The position numbers and the translations under genes were made by a program. Shown piece after piece: positions 56,978 through 64,000 of a stretch of DNA of 64,000 nt (position 1 is its first letter; each line of letters starts with the position of its first letter). This DNA is from Cristatella mucedo (Eukaryota; Bryozoa; Phylactolaemata; Cristatellidae). Under the pieces are notes generated by a model. The model did not search any database and had not been told where the DNA came from. It was given only the letters and a program-made list of their open reading frames with translations. The stretch is taken from NCBI GenBank assembly GCA_009760855.2, contig WPIO01000011.1:479501-543500 (forward strand), given 5' to 3'.

Positions 56978-59552
56978 AGACGTTCAGCAACACTCACATT
57001 TACTTTGCCCAGTCTCCGGCTACCGCCGGCTCCCAGATATTTTGTAATACGTTTCAGCTCCTCTTCCGGCTATCGAGGCAAGCTCGCTGAGGCTCAGTGA
57101 CGCACAGATTCTGACACTGACTTGCCGTGCTCTTAATGCAGTTCCTCAATGGATGATTAGTACCACTTTTTTAAACCCTACTTTCATTAATCCTATGGAC
57201 AGAATCGATGGCGGTAAGTTTACAGCTGACCTTTGTAACAGAGGATCCTTTGCTCTCCCGCCACTGAATTCTTTGTTTCACTCCTTTCGAGTGAATCTCT
57301 CCTAAGCAGGTAGTTTCATCATAGGGCCATTCTTGGCCCATAATATATCATCATATATAAAGTCGTGATCAGTAAGTTTCATGTGCTAATTTAAGAGTAT
57401 TTAACCAGCAATAAAGCGATAAGGCTGTACTAGTTTCTCTGATTGTTTCTCTAAATCTGCTTTGGCAATTGATTGCTTCGCTCTCATAAAATTTAGTACC
57501 GATTTCTGCAATCACAAATGCTCCATCTTTCACTTCCGTCAGCATCCACGCTGCGAGGTTAGGGAAATATAAAACATTGTAGCTTTTTCCTATGAAGTTA
57601 GGCAAGCCTTGAACGATTCGCGGCAGCAAAGACTACCTCTGCAATTTATACTTCTGGGAAAGGTCAGGTTTTGTCTGTATTGTATGCAAGTGTCTATTTA
57701 ACTTGTAGAAAGTAAAGGATGGCTTTTTTTAATAGAAACAATCTCACTAGCCTTATTTAGAAAGTGCCATTCGAGCCATCACTGCCACTTGCAGTGGGCA
57801 ATACAGGGTTGCCTGCGGGACTCAAAACCAAGAACCTGCGAAGCAAAGTTTGAGCAACTTATCCCTGGAATAAGACCCGGCATTGGTTTATAAACGTGTG
57901 TGTGTGTGTGTTTGCGCATCTGTAAAATCAGCTGGAAAAGCCATTCAGTCGTCCTTCGTCCGCTCAGCACGCCAAACAATGTTTCCCCCCCCCCCTTTTA
58001 GATACTCGCAGCGCTGTCCCATCACCCTCCTGAGCCGCCACCGAAGCTGCCGCGATAGCACTCTCACCTGATCCCACCTGATCTCACCTGCCCTACCACT
58101 GGTTCATAACATCGGCTTCCTCAGCCCTCTCAGTAGGCACTAGTAGACAAAGCTTTAAGAACGCTCAGTAGCGTCGGCGGTAGCTTGCGTTCAAACTTTT
58201 GAAAATCTTCGAGCTAAGCCGGCGCACGAGGAGACTCGCGAGTTAAGCGTTCGCATGTCGTAATGGTACTTCGCTTCCGGGTTGGACATTAGCCCGGAGC
58301 CTGGGGCTCTTGCCTTTCGGGAGTTTCCAAAATCGCCAATTAAACTTGTTGCCCGCTGAAGAAAGTCGGAATTAGTTTTTTTCATCAGTTTTAAACTCCC
58401 GAGTGTCTAAAAAACTGGCAGCTGAATATTGTTTTTTTAATGAGAAGTGCTGCCAATCACTTCTTCCTCCATCGGGCTTTTCTAATCTCGTTTGCGAGAC
58501 AATGCTCGAACGAATGCGTGGTCATTACTTTGAGAATGGAAATTTATTCTCGATTTTGGCTTAGCCATTAGGTCTGAGGATATCCCAGGTGATAATAAGT
58601 TGGCAACCAGCACATGCCTATCTCTGCACGGTAGTCAAAAAACGGCGAGGTAGCATAGCTCTCGCCTTTGAATTTGACGGCCATTTATTCAACTAGTGTT
58701 GTGATAAGAAATTTTCATTTCTTATTGTCATGATATCTCCTTGGTGGATTACTGTTTGGTTCGATAATTCAGGCTTCAAGCTCAGCTACAACTAGAGAAT
58801 GGAAAGGAAATTGAGAACTTTTTTTATAAATTCAAAAAACAGGAATTGCTTTTTTAATACTCAGATACGCACTTTATTATACAGCTGTCGCTGAGTCATC
58901 GTGATGGTTATACATAGTAAAATTTTACAAATGCGGATAGATCAGACCTTTCTCTTCATCTTGGTCATCCTATCTCCGGTTTGCATTGTCCATGATCGAT
59001 AGCATTAACCGTTTACTGCAGAATTAATTCAATGAGGTTACCGAAAGAAACCGACTTCTACACTGGAAGTGTAATAGAAGGGTTTTCTGCAAAGGAATCC
59101 TTATTAAAACGAATACTCTTAATTGATGGTACTATAACTCCCTGCATTTGGCTGAATTAATTTCCCTGTTTTTATTTGAATCTCTGTCTCCCTTTTCCTA
59201 ATAGTATCCTTTCGCATTAGCCGAACTAATTTATATCTGTTTATTTGAATCTCTCTCTCCATTTATTCCAACAGTAAATCCGCCCTCTCACTTTGTCCCA
59301 AGGAATCATGGGTCTCACACCATTGTATCTAGCTTGGAATATATTTCACGGAATCCAGGTCTCTTTGCTTCAGCAAATTGACTACCACTTCAACCACTGG
59401 TCCATTTACTTTATTCACCACGCTGGTTATTGGCTGTTTTAAAAATTAACTGTTGTAACATATTCAATCAGTTGGTAAAATTATTCTGAACGCAAACTCT
59501 TGGTTGATTAAATGTTCACTGTTTACATGAGCAAACCAATTTTCTTGCGTAG
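56978..59552. other. Copy 2 intron, no clear element
   Basis: A short GT tract (57,895-57,911) and a possible minus-strand B-box-like ggttttgagtcccg near 57,820 are the only signals. No exon was recognised. Confidence 0.4.
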
Positions 59553-59702
59553 ATGTCAATATAACGAGCCTGAAGTGTGCGAACTCAGCTGACTCCTGTT
59601 CCCAAGTAATGATTACGACCAAGTTTTACAGTCGTCTTGGAGGAACGTATCTCTGCTCAGCAGTGCCTGAGGAGCGAGTGACCATTCTGTGGATTAACAA
59701 AA
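59553..59702 (+). CDS. Ig second-half exon (D to G strands), copy 2
   Basis: A 150-nt phase 1-1 exon follows ccaattttcttgcgtag and has donor AAA A|GTAAGC. It reads SLKCANSADSCSQVMITT, then SRLGGTYLCSAVPEE and TILWINK. Against the copy 1 exon at 25,913-26,071 it keeps C-x6-C-x18-C exactly and shares S-x-x-C, TT, F, LGG-x-Y-x-C, P and I-x-WIN-x-S; it is three codons shorter at the front. The middle has diverged strongly. Preservation of Cys, frame and splice sites with a changed interior suggests selection on the fold, not a fresh duplication. Confidence 0.7.
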
Positions 59703-60183
59703 GTAAGCCCGCATTTTATTTCTAGCATTATCTAGAAACTATTTCTTTTTGTTTGCGTTCCCTTCTATTTGCCAATACGAACCTCTGCCGCTTAGGTTAG
59801 ACGCAGGGCAGTACATCTTAGCAGCTGCTTCGCTCTCACCGTTCCATTACGCTTTTTCACGATTCTCCACCTGACGTCAGCTTCTGTCAGAATTTCCTGT
59901 GAAGTTACGAGTGCCTGCTGTCGCTGCTGTAGTAGGCCCTTGCTTATGAGCCGTCGTTAGCCACTACTGCGTCAGTGCTCTCCTAGTAAATTAAGCTGCG
60001 CATGCCATTTCTGTTTCCCGGACTCCGATGCTGACCGGTGCTTTTCTCTAATTATTGCAAGCAATAACTCTGTTGTTCGCACGATCAACACAGAAAATTT
60101 TTGGGTTAAAAAAAAGTTTAAATAATAGGGATGGTCCACTTCTGTTGACACGCTCGACCATTATATTTATTATAAGACGGATT

Positions 60184-60320
60184 GCCGAGCTGGTTTGATC
60201 CAGCGGTTAAAGTTCTCGCACCAACCAAGGTCTGGCTGAGGTCGCTGGCTCGAGCCTCGAGGCATACGTGAAGTGCCTGAATAGTGATTGAGTTCTCTTG
60301 GGCACTGAACAAATAAATTA
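60184..60320 (+). mobile_element. tRNA-derived SINE
   Basis: The copy has gccgagctggtttgatccag (A box), gctggctcgagcctc (B box), gtgcctgaatagtgattgag and an AAATAAATTA-type tail. It sits in the copy 2 intron after the exon at 59,553. Confidence 0.7.
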
Positions 60321-60420
60321 AATTTAAATGAATTAAATATATGTTGGCATTTGAGTGCGTGCGTGAGTTGAAATTCAAAATTCTTTTTTAAGCAACTTTT
60401 TGCAAGTGACTTTAAAGGCT

Positions 60421-61085
60421 AATGTAATGTAATGTACCTCCGTCACTTTAACTCCACAAAGCCATAAATACTGTGTTGGTGTTACGCAGGAGAGTTTTGT
60501 ATAGCTCACTCACAGCCTAAGCGGCTTTCGGTACGCATTCGGTAGCCAACAGACTTCGTCTCACGCAACAAAGAGAAAGTGGGAAGCGTAGCAGAGTCAG
60601 GAGAGCAGTAGAGGTAGTGAGTAGCATGGAAGTAGCAGCTCAGGACAGCTGTAAAGGATGAGCCATAGTCGGCAGTAGGAGAGTAGTTGTCGTTGCGTAA
60701 GAATTGTGAAAATGAGTTTCACAGCCTAGGACCTGCAGAGCTAAAGCTTCTGTAGCCAACTGTCTTTAAAGCGGAGGAATGGGACAGCTAATTTATTGTC
60801 CACACAGGACCTGAGGGTGCGAACAGGCTGAAACTGATGCAGCAGTTCAGCTAGGTACGAAGGAGCCAAGCCGTGGCGGGCCTTGTGGGTCAACGTAAGA
60901 ACTTTGCTCTGTATCCTTTGCTCAACCGGCAACCATCCTAGCTCTTTCAGCAGAGGTGACACGTATTCAAACCGCTGGGACTTGAAGACCAACCTTGCAG
61001 CCATATCCATAGCTGTAGTGGCATAATAGATTTCTTTGGTAGCCCAGCCAATAGGGAATTACAGTAATCAAGCCGCGACAGAACT
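60421..61085 (-). mobile_element. LINE family 2 C-terminal domain and 3' end
   Basis: The minus strand reads DMAARLVFKSQRFEYVSPLL, then GWLPVEQRIQSKVLTLTHKA and HGLAPSYLAELLHQF, the C-terminal domain of a second L2/CR1-like family. It differs clearly from family 1 (no LPHQAKHRT block). Its 3' end carries a TTACA tail. Confidence 0.7.
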
Positions 61086-61446
61086 AAGGAGCTAGTTAAA
61101 TTTTTTACAAGCCACTGTGGGAGACAGCTCCTATTCTTGGATAGGGATCGGATGTGATGGCTAGCTGTATGGAACTAGAGCTATATTTCATTCTAAATAT
61201 GGAACGACGAACGTCTTTTGCATTTGTACTGAGATTCCTCAAATTTACGAATTTGTTAACAAAACTTGGCTTGCTTTTCTCTGTTCCTCGTAAATTGTCC
61301 TGACTAAGTAATTGCAAGTTAAGCCTGCATGTATTGCTCGCGCCTGTTGCTCGTTCTTGCGCTTTATAATTCCAAGTTGTATAAGCGCTCTCTGTAATGA
61401 CTAAACTAGATGCAAATAACGATCTGTTTTGTGGCCTCATCCGCAG

Positions 61447-61513
61447 ATAATGACTCACCGGCTGACAGGATTTTCCACCCCTGCAAGTCGTTCGATTACA
61501 AGATATTTATATG
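61447..61513 (+). CDS. Ig first-half exon with split Trp codon, copy 2
   Basis: A 67-nt exon follows gtggcctcatccgcag (phase 1) and ends ATA TG|GTCATT (phase 2). It reads DSPADRIFHPCKSFDYKIFI plus the split Trp. This is the arrangement of the copy 1 exon at 30,810-30,924: a PC at the B-strand Cys, then an xVxW or xFIW end with TG|G. The Cys-Trp distance is shorter (9 instead of 16 residues), and the donor gtcatt is weak. No phase 2 partner starting with G was found before the window end. Confidence 0.45.
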
Positions 61514-61579
61514 GTCATTGACACAAATCGCTTTATTTAAGCATGTGTTTTAGAACAGATTACTAAATTTTAAGTTACA

Positions 61580-62300
61580 AAAATAATTAGCTCATATAGC
61601 TCCCTGAGAGAGGTAAATCTCTATCCTGGTGCTATACAACTAGCTGCAAAAAAGCAATAACCAAGTGTTGATGACATGCACGGTTTCATGTTTTTACCAG
61701 CAAGTAAAAGCTCAAAAGTTAAATTATTAAACCAGTTTTCAAAAGCACACGAGAAGAAAGTCTTACAAACCAATAAGTAGGGCCCTGGCTGTATGCACTT
61801 AATTGTGCTGAGGTAAGCACGCAAAGCACAATAGAATCAATGACAACAAGTTTACCAAAAGAACATTGGCAGCTAGCAGAACATCCATGTCTTTCGCTGG
61901 AACGTCAATAAAGCAGAATAGTTGCAGCTGCTTACTGGCGCTGGAACTGAGCTCTAGACTTTCAGGTCATGGGAGCTGGGAGCCATATTTCAAACAGTCT
62001 TCACTTTAGTTTGAGAAATGTTGAGAGAATCGAAAGCTGAAGAGCGCCTGGTGCGAGTTTGCGGAATAAAAGAGGTCACATATAAGTAGGCATTTGCTAG
62101 CGCAAAAAACGACCTTAAGCCAAAAAGTAAGAGGAAGAGAATATGGCCTCAACTCGTGCTTTACAGCGAGAAAGTTTATCTCGGACACACTTTGTGCGAC
62201 TTTAAAGCTGCGCCCTTGGCTGCTAACCAAATGAGCAGGTGAGTTTACGCCAATTTCAGATAATTTGCACATGCCGGGAGTCCAGCGTAAAGTAAATTAC
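61580..62300 (-). mobile_element. Possible decayed LINE fragment
   Basis: The string ccctgagagaggtaaatctc at 61.6 kb is a worn family 1 hairpin in minus orientation. The minus-strand frame to 62,272 recalls the C-terminal domain only faintly. Confidence 0.3.
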
Positions 62301-62658
62301 AGCAAATCTAAATCTTATTTAAAAAACGCTTAAAGCATTCTATTCTTCCTAGCTTTGTCTAATCAGATCTGATTTTCTGAAAGATTCCGCTGCTGAAAGT
62401 ATGCTGACTTATCAGTGAGTCCAGTGTGCTTATCCAATGGCGAATCCTTGTAGGGAAAATCACGCCCAGATTACGGGCAGACATCGCTGGAGTAATGCTA
62501 GATTAATTAATTTTGGCGCTCGCGTCTTTTAGCTTGAGGACGGTACTAGGTGAAGTTTCGTAATTACATCTTCTGAAAGTAGGTGTACAAATTTAGCTAT
62601 GTCGTCGATGCAGGCTGAATGAGAACTTGGTGACTACAATGCATATTAAGGTATAAAT

Positions 62659-62850
62659 CAGGGGTCTGCAAACTTTTCGGAATATTAGGTTATTTCAGGA
62701 GATCAAAAAAGCACACTAGGCTCAAAGGAACCACGCCCAATCCTACGGACCGGCGGTGTAGGCGTGGCCAGACGAACGAGCAAACAGTAGCAACCGCTAT
62801 TATAGGGCTAGACATTTATTGTTCCTCCCCAGTCCTGAGCTACTGTTTCA
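62659..62850 (+). mobile_element. Possible hAT-like 5' end
   Basis: The start caggggtctgcaaacttttc resembles the 19,045 element terminus. No matching 3' terminus was found, so this may be a truncated copy. Confidence 0.3.
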
Positions 62851-62852
62851 TG

Positions 62853-62853
62853 C

Positions 62854-62888
<35 letters not shown>

Positions 62889-62962
62889 TCACTTGATAAA
62901 GCGCCCTCAGAGAACTTAATCTCTCTCTGGGCGCTTTACATTTGCTGTAAAGTGAAATGATG
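62853..62962 (-). mobile_element. LINE family 1 terminal 3' piece with AAT tail
   Basis: An AAT run of about 12 units (62,853-62,888) leads into cttgataaagcgccctcaga, the exact 3' hairpin in minus orientation. It is only about 110 bp long but little diverged. Confidence 0.75.
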
Positions 62963-64000
62963 CAAGTGCCTGACGTTCGCTCTAAAAATAAACATGGGTC
63001 ACAGCTTGAGCTTCAACCAGCACTAATTAAGGAGAACCAAAACACGACAATTCAATTAGGTCGCAACAATAATTAACCGGGTAATGTTACTCCGGACTGG
63101 AGCACTAGCTAAGCCGTACCTGGCCCGGAGTTTTCTTACCTTTGGCCTGAAGGATAAAGGGATATAAAGGGCTGAGCTCAATTGGTGTAAATATTCAGCA
63201 GAGATGTTTTGCTTAAAAATCAGTATGCAAGAAAATAGATAGTTTTTTCTGTCATCCGCATAAAAATTAAGTCCTACGACGTGATCAGCGAGTACATCTC
63301 AAAGTAGATGTTATAGATTTTGAAATAAATTCAACCAAGCCCAGATCACAATGTTTCAAAGTGCTCCACGATGACCTGTGCCAGTTGACATCAACGAATC
63401 GAAATCTCCAGTTGAGATTGGACCAATATCCTTGCAGAGCAGTTATAGCGATACCTGTATGAGATGGCAAGCGGTCAAGAAAGACTGGGTTATTGATAGC
63501 AAAACACGCTGCTGAGATTTTTAGCAGAGCTAGCACAGTTATCCTATCTACTTCAGGTCTTTCTATACTTGCAGCCATTCCTACTAGGTGGAGCGATAAG
63601 CTGTGAATAATGACTGGAATTTGTATGTTTGATGTAGTTTTTTAACAATTTCTCCTGCGTCTTGAATAGGAAAACCTGTATGGAGTACTCAGAATTTGCT
63701 AAATTTTTGTCTAATTTTGCCATCTTTGAGTAGCCTAAAAATAGTTTTTTTGAAAGATGCCGGACCAGACCTGAGGCTGAATACAAACGGAGCTCTTATA
63801 TCAGCTAAGCAATGCAGTATCAAGTCGATGCATCTTTGACGAATTAAGTGGCACGCACGATCGCGGCATATTGTATAGCTACCAACAGCTGCTAACGCTA
63901 TAGTGGCAGCTGGCTCAGGTGCAGGAATACTGGACACCTGCTGGACACCTGCTGCCAGGGAGCTATGCCGACTGAACTACCGAAATGCCTACTGTACGAC
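62963..64000. other. No recognised feature
   Basis: Two overlapping minus-strand frames (63,285-63,578 and 63,689-63,937) have no recognisable motif. The next exon of copy 2 (one starting with G in phase 2) was looked for and not found. Confidence 0.35.

Larger units (their letters stand above)
51718..61513 (+). other. IgSF receptor-like gene copy 2, 3' part beyond the window
   Basis: Six Ig-like exon candidates lie in the same order as in copy 1: a first pair near 51.7-52.1 kb, a pair near 56.7-57.0 kb, one at 59.55 kb and one at 61.45 kb. The 59.55 kb exon is a clear paralogue of the copy 1 exon at 25.9 kb, and the 61.45 kb exon has the unusual phase 1 to phase 2 structure of the copy 1 exon at 30.8 kb. 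One exon (from 56,892) meets an in-frame stop. No membrane or tail exon appears before 64,000, so the gene either continues past the edge or is a pseudogene. Its introns are shorter than those of copy 1, which have gained LINEs and an LTR. Confidence 0.55.

Noticed and set aside
57779-57979. tRNA gene from the B-box-like string near 57,820
   Set aside because: Only a B-box-like motif is visible; no cloverleaf or A box at the right distance.

Overview
This is an animal nuclear genome fragment. Coding sequence occurs only as short islands with GT-AG boundaries, separated by introns of about 60 nt to several kb, and the rest is mostly decayed LINEs, tRNA-derived SINEs, a putative solo LTR and long AT/CT/GT microsatellites. 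There are no bacterial operons, rRNA genes or CRISPR arrays. I recognise no vertebrate-specific repeat, and an invertebrate seems most likely, but the sequence does not fix the phylum. No database search was possible, so all homology statements rest on motifs, splice phases and comparisons within the window.

The main content is a tandem cluster of plus-strand genes of one immunoglobulin-superfamily receptor-like family. The 5' copy (copy 0) is seen only by its last coding exon (15,495-15,673). The middle copy (copy 1) runs from about 17.85 or 21.5 kb to a stop at 44,914. It has split Ig domains (17.85, 21.6, 21.9, 25.9, 30.8, 31.26, 33.1, 33.5, 33.9 kb), a transmembrane exon (39,041-39,157), a very basic juxtamembrane exon (43,359-43,451) and a last exon with two YxxL motifs (44,643-44,914), which resembles an ITAM-like signalling tail. 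From 33,134 to 44,914 six exons join in frame, every internal junction being phase 1. A further Ig-like exon at 34,536-34,714 is broken by a frameshift; skipping it keeps the frame.

The 3' copy (copy 2) has Ig exons at 51.72, 51.96, 56.70, 56.89 (with a stop), 59.55 and 61.45 kb and continues beyond the window. Exons of copies 1 and 2 match in order, phase and residues. The clearest pair is 25,913-26,071 and 59,553-59,702, which share C-x6-C-x18-C spacing and a closing WIN-x-S. Exons 30,810-30,924 and 61,447-61,513 both end by splitting a probable Trp codon as TG|G.

Repeats explain much of the rest. One L2/CR1-like LINE family supplies at least 15 fragments on both strands, many with the hairpin-like 3' end that reads gcgcctagaaagagattaag in plus orientation. 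A tRNA-derived SINE (five copies) ends in almost the same sequence, as expected if it uses that LINE's reverse transcriptase. A second LINE family has a pentanucleotide tail. A GC-rich block at 23.6-24.2 kb resembles the C-terminus of an R2-type reverse transcriptase. An 892-bp TG...CA element with a 4-bp target duplication sits inside a LINE (28,149-29,040). Stretches at 1.3-9.4, 35-38.9, 40.2-43.3 and 55.4-56.7 kb hold little I can assign.
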